Positions 22,298-33,035 of a DNA stretch of 64,000 nt are shown piece after piece. Origin of the DNA: Ryuthela nishihirai. Taxonomy: Eukaryota > Arthropoda > Arachnida > Araneae > Heptathelidae. Below the pieces are notes generated by a model. That model was not told the DNA's origin. It did not search any database and saw only the letters and a list, made by a program, of their open reading frames with translations. The stretch lies in NCBI GenBank assembly GCA_038380435.1, contig JAWZYU010000019.1:25817801-25881800 (forward strand). Direction: 5' to 3'. Made by a program: the position numbers and the translations under genes. Within the stretch, counting starts at the first letter, position 1. Each line of letters starts with the position of its first letter.

Positions 22298-22527
22298 CAG
22301 TCGCTCAAAAAAGTATCCGAACACTACGGTTGATTACAGAATCCAGAAAAAATATCTGGCAACGATTTTTTTAGAAATTAGTGATCTGGCATCCTTCGTG
22401 TCACGTGACACGTAATCACGCGACACGAAGGTTGCCAGAGCACTAATTTCTAAAAAAATCGTTGCCAGATATTTTTTTCTGAATTTTGTAATCAACCGTA
22501 GTGTTCGGATACTTTTTTGAGCGACTG
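22298..22527. mobile_element. 230-bp palindromic MITE flanked by TA
   Basis: The element reads CAGTCGCTCAAAAAAGTATC from the left, and the right end is its reverse complement. The inverted repeat extends almost to the centre (GTGTCACGTGACAC region). TA lies on both sides (22296-22297 and 22528-22529), the target duplication of Tc1/mariner elements. It encodes nothing and would need a transposase in trans. Half copies occur at 41977-42082 and 60515-60632. Confidence 0.93.
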
Positions 22528-22529
22528 TA

Positions 22530-23044
22530 CATTATTTTTTATTTGCACTGGTAAAATATACAGTTGGGTGCAACAGATTAGACAGGTTAGAACAATTTAA
22601 TGTGCAGAGAATTTCATTTCTTAAATCGTAAACTCCTAAAATTTCGTACCGATAGAATTTCGGATGTAGGTGGGGGGGGGAACAATAGCTGACTATGCGA
22701 CTGATCGAAACAACATACTAATGAAACATACTCTGTTAATTTCAAATCGGAACATTAGTTAGCTTTAACTTTTTTTAAGCTATTTTTAGAAACTTTTTGC
22801 ATAAGTGGTTAATTTTAGAAACTTGTTGCATAAGTTTGAAACTAACTGCATAAGTGGAAAAAATCTTTTTAACTTCGACGAAATGAAGTTATTAATGAAC
22901 CATAAATGATAAACGTAAGAAGGAGAATTTGCATGACTTCATCCATTTATGCACAATTAACGTTAGTGATTGGAGGCAATGTCTGCCAATTTTTCCTAGC
23001 AAAATTCGGCGCTCTTCTTGTTAGCGCTTTGCAACATGTCAAAT
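22530..23044. other. Spacer, nothing recognised
   Basis: Contains a poly-G run near 22671 and a small near-repeat of TTTTAGAAACTT-GCATAAG around 22785-22850. No gene is supported. Confidence 0.4.
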
Positions 23045-23310
23045 GTGGCTGTACGATCTGTATGGTGATTGAGGTTGCATGAACTGCGTAGTGGTTGAGG
23101 CTGCATGAACTGTGTAGTGGTTGAGGCTGCATGAACTGTGTAGTGGTTGAGGCTGCATGAACTGTGTAGTGGTTAGGCTGCATGAACTGCGTAGTGGTTG
23201 AGGCTGCATGAATTGTGTAGTGGTTGAGGCTGCATGAACTGTGTAGTGGTCGAGGCTGCATGAACTGTGTAGTGGTCGAGGCTGTAAGGACTGTGTAATA
23301 GTCGAAGCTG
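23045..23310. repeat. 26-bp minisatellite (about 9-10 copies)
   Basis: Unit GAGGCTGCATGAACTGTGTA + GTGGTT, in register from 23071 and decaying at both edges. One unit near 23172 has lost a G. Since 26 is not a multiple of 3, overlapping open frames arise on the minus strand by chance; none is a gene. Confidence 0.93.
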
Positions 23311-23444
23311 GAGTATCCATTCTAACAATCGCACTCTGTGTATGCAATTTAACTCTGACGACTTCCTTCCTAGATCAGTGTCATGAATCATTTTATTTCT
23401 TTGATTCTTCTTGCGACGCTCCTAAAGACACATTTTCCTCTTAA

Positions 23445-23973
23445 CCCTTTCAGGACCATAAGGTTCCTAAGAGTAAATATTAGTATGTAACTGTTTATTT
23501 TAGTTTGTTTAGACGTAAAATAAATAAAAATCATAAGAAAAATACATAACAATGTGTAGTTTTTTTTGGAATTTTATGGGAAATATTTTTCCCAATGGAC
23601 TATAAAGGTAACACAAATTATAGTGAGGCATATTATGCAATGTCTTTTATTTATTGGTTTATTAGAACGAAATGTTAACTAAAATAATACAAAATTATGA
23701 AATAAAATTAGTATACAAAATGATGTGCTAATTATGATATTCTGCGAAGCAATTTCTTTTGGTAGTGAGGCAAAGATGGACATTGCAGATAGTACATATA
23801 TTATGCGTCCTGACAGTTCTGTTTCTGTTTTCTAAACGTTCCCGTTTACGTAATTGCGTTCGGCATACGTTCTATTTTGACATTCTGTATAAAAAATGCA
23901 GATAAGGTTATAATTAAATACGACAATCACCAATTTTAAAATGGGAAAAATGTTTCCCTTAGTCGTGAAAGGG
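23445..23973. mobile_element. Non-autonomous piggyBac-type element with TTAA duplication
   Basis: The left end CCCTTTCAGGACCATAAGG and the inverted right end CCCTTTCACGACTAAGGG form imperfect terminal repeats. TTAA flanks both ends (23441-23444 and 23974-23977), the hallmark target of piggyBac transposases. Subterminal GGGAAATATTTTTCCC and GGGAAAAATGTTTCCC blocks are inverted relative to each other. The 529-bp interior is AT-rich with no transposase. Confidence 0.8.
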
Positions 23974-23977
23974 TTAA

Positions 23978-24894
23978 TGATATATTTGTTTCCAAGATCA
24001 TCTCAATGTCACACTCATATTTCACAATCTTGTGCAACTGAGTGTGCCGTCCCTCGTTCCTCTTTTCCTGGACCTGACCATGAGCCTTTCTTTAAAGTCG
24101 CTGAGATCACTGTTAAAAGCAAAACGAGTGAGGTGAAATGGAATAACAAGACAGCGAACGATGGCCAAGGACTCATAATTACCCCAGAAGTAATCCACCT
24201 CCACAATTGGGAACAGTAACAAATGCTATGGGTTTGTGCAGTCCCTGAAAAAAAAAAAAAAATAAAGCAACACATTATTAGTTTCAGAACAGAGAATGGT
24301 GACAACCCTAGATTAATTTAGAGACTCGTATTGACTTGTGATCCGAGCCCTCTCCTGTATTTTGAATGGACGAGCCACAGGATAATAGTGAACAGCGGCA
24401 AGGCATCAAAATAATAAATCGTGAAAGATTTAGTTGGCCAGCTTCATCCAAAAACTGTTCAAAACAGATGATGCGCAAGTTCCGTAAGCCCCAAAAACCG
24501 AGATCCAGTATTACGCAAATAAACAACTCCGGGAATTCCCGTTTTTTCCCCCAAAGAAACAGTCCCAGATATTATTGTTAAATCATGAGAATTTTTGGGC
24601 ACTTCGTCAAAAAAACTTTGCGGAAACAACACGACCCAGCCTAAAGCTCAGGTGAGTTTGTGACGAAACCTCAAACCATCAAGGGAATCCATGGATAATC
24701 ACCTGGCTTTTGCATAGAACAAAATCACTACATAGTTTTCGGATTGCCTTAAACAGCCCAGGGTCCTGTGGAATTCATTAAGATCAGTAGGAGAAAAAAC
24801 GAAGAGAGAGAGAAGAATATTTATTGCATAAACCAGGAGTCCTGAAACGTTTTCAACCGCCTACCACTCTAATTACGGTGCTAAGTTCATGTAT
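23978..24894. other. Unassigned spacer
   Basis: Short open frames only (for example 24366-24581, plus). None shows a recognisable domain or splice context. Confidence 0.4.
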
Positions 24895-24903
24895 CACTAA
24901 TGG

Positions 24904-25295
24904 AAGGGGAGGGGCGGGGGTGGCTCAGTCGGTAGCGCGCCAGGCTCGTAATCTGTAGTTCTCAGGTTCGAGTCCCAGCTGGGTCAGCGTTGAGATTTAT
25001 CTCCGCAAAATTCCCCCGCCCTGCCACGGTCAGTAGGAGACACCGATGGGCTTGGAAAGGCCGCCGTCCGTCGGATTGGACGTTAAGCCGTGGCCCCGTG
25101 TGCGGGAGAGCCACACCCCGTGCACGTTAAAGAACACGCTGGATGGCCTTGATGGGAGGCTACTATCTGTCTCCCAACAGCTGTTCCAGTGGGTCCCCTC
25201 CCCTAACATTCTCTGGAGCCTTCGGGGTCCATGTAACCTGGCCATTTAACCCATGGTGTGCAAAAAAAGTGCCGCTCAGAGGTAAAACAACCCAA
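24904..25295 (+). repeat. SINE family A, full length with 9-bp target duplication
   Basis: A complete copy, 392 bp. The tRNA-like head has the A box TGGCTCAGTCGG and B box GGTTCGAGTCC, the body is conserved, and it ends CAACCCAA. CACTAATGG flanks it at 24895-24903 and 25296-25304. It is close to the family consensus, hence relatively young. Confidence 0.95.
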
Positions 25296-25304
25296 CACTA
25301 ATGG

Positions 25305-25952
25305 GTTTCAACCTGGGGGTGTTAATGCTTTACCATGGTCATTTGATACCTTGAAGGTATATGGGTATAGAGCCGGCGGCAGCGTGGTCAGTGCAACGCT
25401 GTTTCCTCGTCCTATTTATCTGGACCGAAATGACGATATCAATATGCAATAATGGTTGAAATATGAAACACGATATCAATATGCAATAATGGATGAAATA
25501 CGAAACGATTATGAAGTGTTAGTGATAAAAATACGTGATACCAACACCCATACCATTTACATAAGATCCATATGAGTACCACTGAGCAGCGGCTCGCGTA
25601 ACACCCGTGGTACACCCCTACGTAGTTGGCTGTGCAACTAAGTTAATAAGACGCTGAGCACCACTATCACTCTACGCCTATGATTGACGAGCCATATGCC
25701 ATCGCAAAGAGAGAAAGTCTACTGCTTCTTCTTGCTTTCCCTCAGCTGCAGAGGAACGGTGCCTTTTGGAACTGATGGCATAACCAAGAATTGCATTTAT
25801 CAGTAATTTGCTTCAGTTATGAACTGTTTGCAGACTGTCAAGTGTTTGTGCTACGAAAAAAGTGCAAAAATTAAAGTATGTGCAGTGATCTGACGGTTTC
25901 ACGAGTTGATTTCACTAATGTCCCACTCACAAGTTAAACAGAGGTTAATAAT
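25305..25952. other. Spacer with a 37-bp tandem duplication
   Basis: 25433-25469 and 25470-25506 are two copies of a 37-bp unit (ACGATATCAATATGCAATAA start) with two differences. Nothing else is recognised. Confidence 0.6.
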
Positions 25953-25964
25953 TAAAAAGAAAAT

Positions 25965-26168
25965 AAAAATAAATACCCCCTCAAGCAGCTGCTTGCCACA
26001 GAGGTCTGACAGGAGCCTGTCAGTTTATATGCCACAGTAGAAGATCTGAGAGGATGGCAGGACCTCAGCAGAAAAAACGACACGAACATCCATGCCTTAT
26101 CCGGGGCTCGAACCCAGGTCCCTTAGATCAGCGGTCAAGCGCGGTAACCACTCGGCCACGGGACGGCT
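25965..26168 (-). repeat. SINE family B, full length with 12-bp target duplication
   Basis: A 204-bp copy on the minus strand. Its tRNA-like head ends near 26168 (CGTGGCCGAGTGGTTACCGC read on minus) and the B box is GGTTCGAGCCCC. The tail is GGTATTTATTTTTATTTTC-like. GGTTAATAATTA flanks it at 25953-25964 and 26169-26180, fixing the element ends. Confidence 0.95.
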
Positions 26169-26180
26169 GGTTAATAATTA

Positions 26181-27416
26181 GCTTAGAGTTAATGTTAAGA
26201 TCATTTTACAAGTTTGTATGACGTATAGTTGTTTCTTGAGAAAGTATTGCATTTTTATGTGCTGAGTGTCTCCCTTTAGATTGCTGAATATGATGATCCT
26301 TAGAAGGTTCCCGAATGACCTTACACTGCTGCAAAGACGGCATTTGTTATTTTAGCTTAAATAAACTTTCATTACTTTTACTTAACTGCCAGGCACGAGT
26401 AGTTTATGATGTTCAGTGAATTTTTGGCTGAATCTGAACTACCCTGACGAGTGGCCCAATGTTAATCTTTCTATGTACTAAGTTACAGCTAGTTTTAGTA
26501 ATTCACAGATGCCCGAGTGTGCCATTTGAAAGGGGGAAAACGAAGGGCACAGGATAACAATCAAAAGTAATAAATTTGTTGAATTCATGTTTAAAATTAT
26601 ACATCATTACTTGTTTCAGTTACTTTAAGAGAAAAGAATTACTTAAGTTCCAACGACAGGAAGAGAGCAGTGTGATTTTTAATTAGTATTAAAAATTAAA
26701 TTAGTTTAACATCATTCTCTACGTGCCCTTGAATCCATACGTTCTGGTGTGAGGTAATGGTATACATAACGCAAGCCCAACACTATTTATGTAAATATTT
26801 TTGAGTAAACCTCCCTATCAGCAAGATCCGTCATTTAGAATGTGCTCAACACCAGTAGCAATCTACTCATGATCATCTTGAACATTCTTGCAGTTGGGGA
26901 GTTTGTCCATTTGATCGAAAAAGTATTTCATACAGTGTCAGTCTAATAAGGAATAATGTTCCTCCTCTTCTCTCACTCGGGGCTTATCAGAACCAATTCC
27001 TTTGCCTCTTCTCTGGAGGTGAGCTATTCTGGGTGCAAAATCTGGTGCACCTGGTATTCTGGGTGTTTCATCGTACACTCTGCCGGTGGGTTTTTCTCAT
27101 GTGCACTGTTGGTTTGGTGCCTCTTAGTGATCCAAGCATGAAAAGAAAAATAGAGGAGAGTGAAGAAAAAGTGCAGGTGATTATAGGCAGAGGAGGAAAA
27201 TGGGACACCCAACTAGCACTGGATGCAAATCCGAGTAAAACAGTATTTCAAATGTTTATATTGGCGTTATTTCGTCCCTATTTTTCTGTTTTTTATATCA
27301 ATTATATAATCAGAGAATAAATTTGAATAGGTTGAAAATACGCATTCTACGAAAGCTGTTCAAATAGCAATTTGCTGTGATAGAACTGTGATTCCAAACG
27401 TTTCTAATTGCAGGCT
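26181..27416. other. Unassigned spacer
   Basis: AT-rich with short open frames on both strands around 26956-27320. No recognised product. Confidence 0.4.
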
Positions 27417-27420
27417 CCTT

Positions 27421-27555
27421 ACCGTCGACGAATATTTTCGTGGACTTCTGTTACCAGCGATGGAATTTTTTGCAACCCCCTTTTATTATTGATGAAATTT
27501 GCCACAAACACACCCGTTACCATTGACGGAATTTTCCCCATACATTCCTTTATCA
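27421..27555. repeat. Degenerate tandem repeat, period about 32 bp
   Basis: About four to five units of a TTACC-TTGACGGAATTTT type follow one another, with strong divergence between copies. Confidence 0.55.
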
Positions 27556-28035
27556 TTGCGAAAGTGATTTGAATTGAGATAAGAATTCTAACAACTATTC
27601 ACTTGTGTAACAGTATTTACTAATTTTAAACATAGTTCTTCAGAGCTTTGCGACCCACTTCTAAGCTTCTTGTGAAGTTTCTAAGCTCTCTTGCTCTGGG
27701 AATCTCAACCCACATTTTGACAGCATATGTTTGAAATAATCAGGATTATATTTTTTAGTATTTCAATATTGTATATTTTTTTTTGGTATGGCTTTTCTGC
27801 TTTTACCTTCACTTGATAATGTTTATGTAGGTGGCCCTGGTGAAGTTCAAACTGATATAAACCTCTGCCGATTCTGTGAACTTGCGGCTCCTTGACTAAA
27901 GTTTCACTGCTCCCTGCTGGTACAGAATTTAAGTAGCATTGCTTTAGAAGACTTGTAGGGAAATGTTTATAAAATTCTATGGATATTATAGCATGAAGTT
28001 GCATAATTTTTACCTACTAAAATTAACCCACAGTT
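27556..28035. other. Spacer, nothing recognised
   Basis: No repeat or gene signal beyond a 99-codon minus-strand frame at 27705-28004 without known motifs. Confidence 0.4.
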
Positions 28036-28165
28036 CTGGTGGACGAATGTTAATATGCTTGGCTACTGATCAAATGAACCTGGGATGGATTCTCGGTACA
28101 ATACGGAGTTTTTTTATATTTTCCCTTTCTGCTTAGTGCTCATTTTCCTCACAGATCTTTTCTAT
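28036..28165 (+). repeat. SINE family B, strongly diverged fragment
   Basis: GCTTGGCTACTGATC and a CTGCTTAGTGCTCATTTTCC stretch align in order with the family B head and body (CTGCTGAGGTCCTGCCATCC). Many substitutions mark it as old. Confidence 0.6.
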
Positions 28166-28862
28166 CATATACACAGTGCAGCAAGAAAATAATGAGACAA
28201 ACAAAAATATGCAATACGAGTATCATTCTGCGAGAGGCTGATATATAAAAGGCATTGAAGTGTGATCTTATCAGTTCCGTTAACCGATAATCGTAAGCAA
28301 TTGAGATTGCGTTGTTGTGTCGTATGGACGTGCTTTGTGCATCATGTGTTAATGTGCCATCAAAAACCCATCAGTGGAACGACGTGTCCACATCATTTTT
28401 TGTACAAAGCTAGGGAAAAGCCCCACTGAAACACATGAAATGTTACAAACAGTTTATGGCGATGAGACTGTCCAGAACAAGTATATGTATTTCGATGGTT
28501 TAAGCTTTTCCAAGAGGTATGCGACCAAAACGACTTCCAACCCAGAATTGGTGGGCAAAGTGCGCAATTTACTCGGAAAGACCGTCGATTGACACTTAGA
28601 ATGTTGGTCAGTGTGAATGAGAAGAAGTGTGCAATGTGAAGCAAGTGTGAGTGCTAGTACATGTGAATAAGGGAATGACAGGTCCATAATTACAATAGAC
28701 TTGAGTAAGGAAAACAATGTCTGCTCACACAGAGACCAATGGCGGATATTTCTGGCTAAGAAAAATATTCTCGTGCTCAATCACCCACTTATTCCCCTGA
28801 CCTGGCTCCAGCAAACATTTTTCTGTTACCCAAATTGAAATTGAGATTGAAAGGTGAGGAAA
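28166..28862 (+). pseudogene. Mariner-type transposase relic with internal deletion
   Basis: 28374-28592 encodes the N-terminal helix-turn-helix of a mariner transposase (TKLGKSPTETHEMLQTVYGD). After a deletion, 28766-28852 encodes SPTYSPDLAPANIFLLPKLK. This is the C-terminal block that carries the third catalytic Asp in mariner (DD34D) enzymes. The middle with the other two Asp residues is missing, and stops interrupt the rest. A likely left end lies near 28166 (CAGTGCAGCAAGAAAATAAT), but no matching right end was found. Confidence 0.82.
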
Positions 28863-28870
28863 AAGGTTCA

Positions 28871-29514
28871 TAAACATGTTACACTAGGCACCTTTGCTTT
28901 TAGTTTATTTCAGTCTTATTCTTTCTTGCTTTGCGAGTTGTTAATAATAAGGCACTCTTCTGGATTTCCAAAGAATGAAATGTTGATAATATTGTTAACA
29001 AGAAAGTTATGTTTCTGCAAATATGAGATGAATACTTTACGACACATGTTACCCCATGTGATATCTATTTTCTTATGATTGTACACTTTCTCACTTCTAC
29101 TTTTCCACTTTCGCTTTGGTTCAGGGGTTATAGAATTTTAAACTTTCTATTTGCTGCTCAGCTTAATTATAGTTCTCGAAACGAACGATGTAGGCGATCT
29201 GGAGATTCTCCCAATTTGAATCAAAAGCTTATTGAATTTAGAACACTCATTCCCTAAAGTTCCTAAACACTTATAAGGGAATACTAACTGTAGGATTGTT
29301 TTCAATTAACGTATAAGCATCAAATGAAATGTAATTTCATAAAATGTTTGCTACACGAGAAGATAGGTATATATTTAAAAAATATATGTTGACAGTTGAA
29401 ATATACTAGGAAACTTGAACAAAGTATTACGAGTGCTTGAATGGCTTGAAATAGGGATTTCTTCGGATGAGATTGTGCCTCTTATAAGTTGGCAAGGGAC
29501 GAGTTTTATAAGTA
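28871..29514. other. Spacer, nothing recognised
   Basis: AT-rich, with short open frames only. Confidence 0.4.
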
Positions 29515-29526
29515 TGAGGAATAACA

Positions 29527-29920
29527 TTGTTTTGTTTGGATTGTTTTTACCTCTGAGCGGCACTTTTTTGCACACCATGGGCTAAATGGCCAGGCCACAA
29601 GGACCCCGAAGGCTCAGAGAAGGTTGGGGGAGGGGACCCACTGGAACAGCTGTTGGGAGACAGATGGTAGCCTCCCGTCAAGGCCATCCAGCGTGTTCTT
29701 TAACGTGCACAGGGTATGGCTCTCCCGCACACGGGGCCACGGCTTAACGTCCCATCCGACGGACGGCGGCCTTTTCAAGCCCATCGGTGTCCCCTACTGA
29801 CCGTGGGCAAGGCGGGGAAATTTTGCGGAGATAAATCTCAACGCTGACCCAGCTGGGACTCGAACCTGGGAACTACAGATTACGAGCCTGGCGCGCTACC
29901 GACTGAGCCACCCCCGCCCC
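29527..29920 (-). repeat. SINE family A, full length with 12-bp target duplication
   Basis: A 394-bp copy on the minus strand, almost identical to the consensus. TGAGGAATAACA flanks it at 29515-29526 and 29921-29932. Confidence 0.95.
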
Positions 29921-30120
29921 TGAGGAATAACAAGTCCACGTCATGAAACTGATTCATCGTATAAGTGAATGAAGACCACGTGTAAGCGTATGCTCAACTT
30001 TTAATTATTTGATTTTCCTTTTTTTTGGAGAAATGTATCAGAGTATAAATACAGGTATCCCTCGAAATACTCTCGTTAAATGCACCTATTGATCATGTGC
30101 TCTGAAAGGCTCAAATCATT

Positions 30121-30450
30121 AGATGTAAACTTGAACCCCTGATAAGGTGGAGCTCGAAACTACCTCTAGAAAAGAAATTATTTCTTTATAAGACTCTTCT
30201 GCAGCCAGTCCTGACATATGCCTCACCAGTATTTTCTTCTGCTTTATTTTTCTTTTGGTAATGATACCAACACCAATATCAGCATTGTTGGTCAGTGCTT
30301 CCTGGTTTTTGAAAAACAAGACCATTCACACTTATTTGAGCACTGACTACATATACACTCATATTCGGAAGCTCGCGCAGACCTTTTTCGAGGGAGTGGG
30401 AGATCATCTTTATGATATAATAAGATCCTTGATCAATTACGATCCCCTGG
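30121..30450 (+). pseudogene. Jockey-like LINE ORF2 C-terminal fragment
   Basis: One frame from 30160 reads LPLEKKLFLYKTLLQPVLTY followed by ASPVFS, a block found after the RT domain in Jockey/I-group LINEs. After a frame change, 30255-30450 gives IRKLAQTFFE and NYDP, as in the extreme C terminus of those proteins. No catalytic RT motif is present; the 5' part has been lost. The element is distinct from the LINEs at 10-15 kb and 51-56 kb. Confidence 0.75.
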
Positions 30451-31369
30451 TTTTAAACCAATTCAAGCTTCCTAAGGTTATGGTGTTTGACACTTGCGTG
30501 TTTAGCTTTTAGTTGTTCCTTTTATAGCAAATTTGCTTTGCCCTTGTGGTCCCTTTGGGGTTTATGTGTTTCAATTTTGTTATTGACAATAAGGCACTTT
30601 TAGACTTCGAGATATAAGCCCTAGGCTTGGAGCTCAAAATATTAATTCAAGATATCAGATATCATACTTTCGTTCGATAAACGCTTTTCGCTAATAAGTC
30701 ACAAAAAAAATTAAAGACACGATTCGAGATATGTGGTCTTTACTCGATTATACTCTGAATCGGTTTCATGGTATGCATTTGTAGTGTAGTAGTAAAGTAA
30801 AAATTGAGGAAAATCTAGGCCTGTTGAGAATTCCAGAATCTAGACTTGTTATTCATCACGCTTATAAGTGAATGAAGTTTCCCGTTTTCCGAATTATTCC
30901 CTCACTAAGGGTGAAAATTCGAACTAATGAATGATTCTTAAAATATAAATAGCGTTATTTCATTTATACTTGATCCAACCTAGAGAGAATTTTCATTTAT
31001 CTCTTAAAGCAAAAAGTTGCATTTTACCATCGCCATGGAAGGCAAGATGCCTAATTGGTTAAAGAACGTCCCTTGACCAAAATTCCAAATTTCTGACATG
31101 ATTAAATAGTTTACATCGATAATTTAAAAATTTACTATTTCCAGATATTTCCACCGTAAAAAGGCTAAGACAATATTAAAACTATTGGGAGATGCGTAAA
31201 ATGCGAATCCCAATATTTCATTAATAGCTATTCAACACAAAAAAAGAATTATTTATTTCTTTCTGAAAACTGAAAAAAGTGAATTTCTACATATCGACGC
31301 CATATCATTCTACATATCGAAAACAATAACTCATTTTCTGAAAGCAAACTAAAAAGAAAGATACGAACG
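30451..31369. other. Spacer, nothing recognised
   Basis: AT-rich intergenic sequence without supported features. Confidence 0.4.
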
Positions 31370-31374
31370 GGCGT

Positions 31375-31605
31375 TGGTTGATTTACTTCTGAGCGGCACT
31401 TTTTTGCACAAAATGTTACAAATGGCCAGGTCACAAAGACCCCAAGGGGTCAGAGAAAGTCGAGGGAAGAGGCAGGTGACCCACTGGATGGCTATTAAGA
31501 GACAGATGGTAGATCTAGTCCACCATTCAGCGTGTTCCTTATCATGCACAGGGTATGGCTCTCCCGCCTTCGAGGCCACTGCCTAACGTCTCATCCCTCG
31601 GCTAA
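31375..31605 (-). repeat. SINE family A, 5'-truncated copy
   Basis: The 3' two-thirds of the element (GAGCGGCACTTTTTTGCAC through CTCCCGCC...) are present on the minus strand, but the tRNA-like head is missing. It is moderately diverged. Confidence 0.88.
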
Positions 31606-32023
31606 GGGCGAAAACGGGAATCAGACTCAATAAATGCGATTAGGTTGGCTTTATTTTTCTTCACCTGGTGCCAGGATTCGTTTTCGCTTTCATGTTTGCA
31701 TTGCTAAAGGACCCAAAATATAAAAGACGAAAAACTCTGACCCCTTAGAAATGCAATTCAATAGTCCTATTTTAGAATATTTTCAGATTACGACACTAGA
31801 GTTAATTTTCTCTCGCTGTGATTGTGATTAAACTGCATAATTCTAAGCTATTTTTCAACACTTCGATTTATTTCGAATTCTTTTCTTATCGTTTATTATA
31901 GATATAGAAATTCCAGCTGGTCAAGTTTATTGAACTTGCTTTATTATCGAAGCGAATCCTGTTCGACCAGAGAGAATTTCCCTTGATCACCTTTGCCCAA
32001 AGTGAAAGACGAATCCTACTAAG
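31606..32023 (+). promoter_or_regulatory. Presumed upstream region of the SLC46-like gene
   Basis: 418 bp between a SINE and the ATG at 32024. It must contain 5' UTR and perhaps promoter or an upstream non-coding exon. No clear TATA box or initiator can be assigned. The start context is AAGATGG, a good Kozak match (A at -3, G at +4). Confidence 0.35.
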
Positions 32024-33035
32024 ATGGAAAATGGGCAGACGTCATTTCCATCAGAAGGACAGAACAATTTGCAAAATGTTTCGAAATCAGAATACGTGTC
32101 AACATATCCCAAGGATGATAGCCCTATATGCCACCTGGAAGAAGACAAATCGGATGTGCCACCCAAAACCAAATCCGAAGCCATCTATTCTGAAGTCTCG
32201 ATCATGATTCCTGAATGCTTTCAGTTTGTGAAAAACATGAAACTGGAAGCGATAGCTTTCCTCTATATATTTGCTTTTTTAGTGCGTAGTGTTTCTTCCA
32301 CCACGATGGTAGTCGAGAGAGTGTGTTCAGTGCACATGGAACTCTCTGATGACGTATGCAACAATCTGAAAGACCATCTGGAAGAGAAAACTGAAGTCGA
32401 AAGAGTGGCCAACAACTATTTGTTAGCTCATTCCTTAATCCAGGTATTGCCTTCTGTTTTCCTTGCTGTTTTCATCGGCCCTTGGAGTGATCGTTATGGG
32501 CGAAAGTTACCTTTCATTGTAGCTCTGTCAGGAATAATCTTATCTGATATCGCAACTGTTATCTGTGCTGCACTGCCCAAGACAAGAGTCGAGTACTATT
32601 GTATGAGCGGAATTCCTAAGGGAGTGACTGGTAGTTTTATATGTACGCTTACCATTATCTACAGTTATGCATCGGATATTACAACTCCTAAAACAAGAAC
32701 CTTCAAATATACGATGTTGGAAATAGTATTTGGTTTGGGCATGCCTCTGGGCGCTTTGGCTGGTGGATGGATGTTTAAGTTCTACGGATATGTAGCTGTA
32801 TTTGCTTCATCGGCGACGGTCAATCTTCTGTGCCTCCTGTGGGTGATCTTCATATTGCCTGAAACACGAGGGTTAGATTGTAAAGAAAGCTGGTCGGTGA
32901 AGATGAAGAAGTTTTTCACTTTCGTCTCCTTAATGGAGAGTTACAGGACGACCATGAAACGAAGACCTCATCAAGGCAGGAGGCAGATTTTGCTGATCAT
33001 ATTATGTACTTGTGCAATATTTCTTACACATGGAG
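32024..33035 (+). CDS. SLC46-like gene, exon 1 (N-terminal half)
   Basis: Encodes residues 1-337 plus one base. It covers the N tail, helices 1-6, the loop and the start of helix 7. Helix 1 is about 73-95, helix 2 about 133-155, and helices 3-6 lie between about 163 and 278. The extracellular loop after helix 1 has cysteines at 101 and 112. The ATG at 32024 is the first in the frame with a good context. Reading through the donor (GAG|GTAAGT at 33035/33036) adds only seven residues before a stop, which supports the splice site. Confidence 0.93.

Noticed and set aside
22947..23391. Open frames of HYTVHAASTTTQFMQP type
   Set aside because: Translation of the 26-bp minisatellite in several frames at once; not coding.
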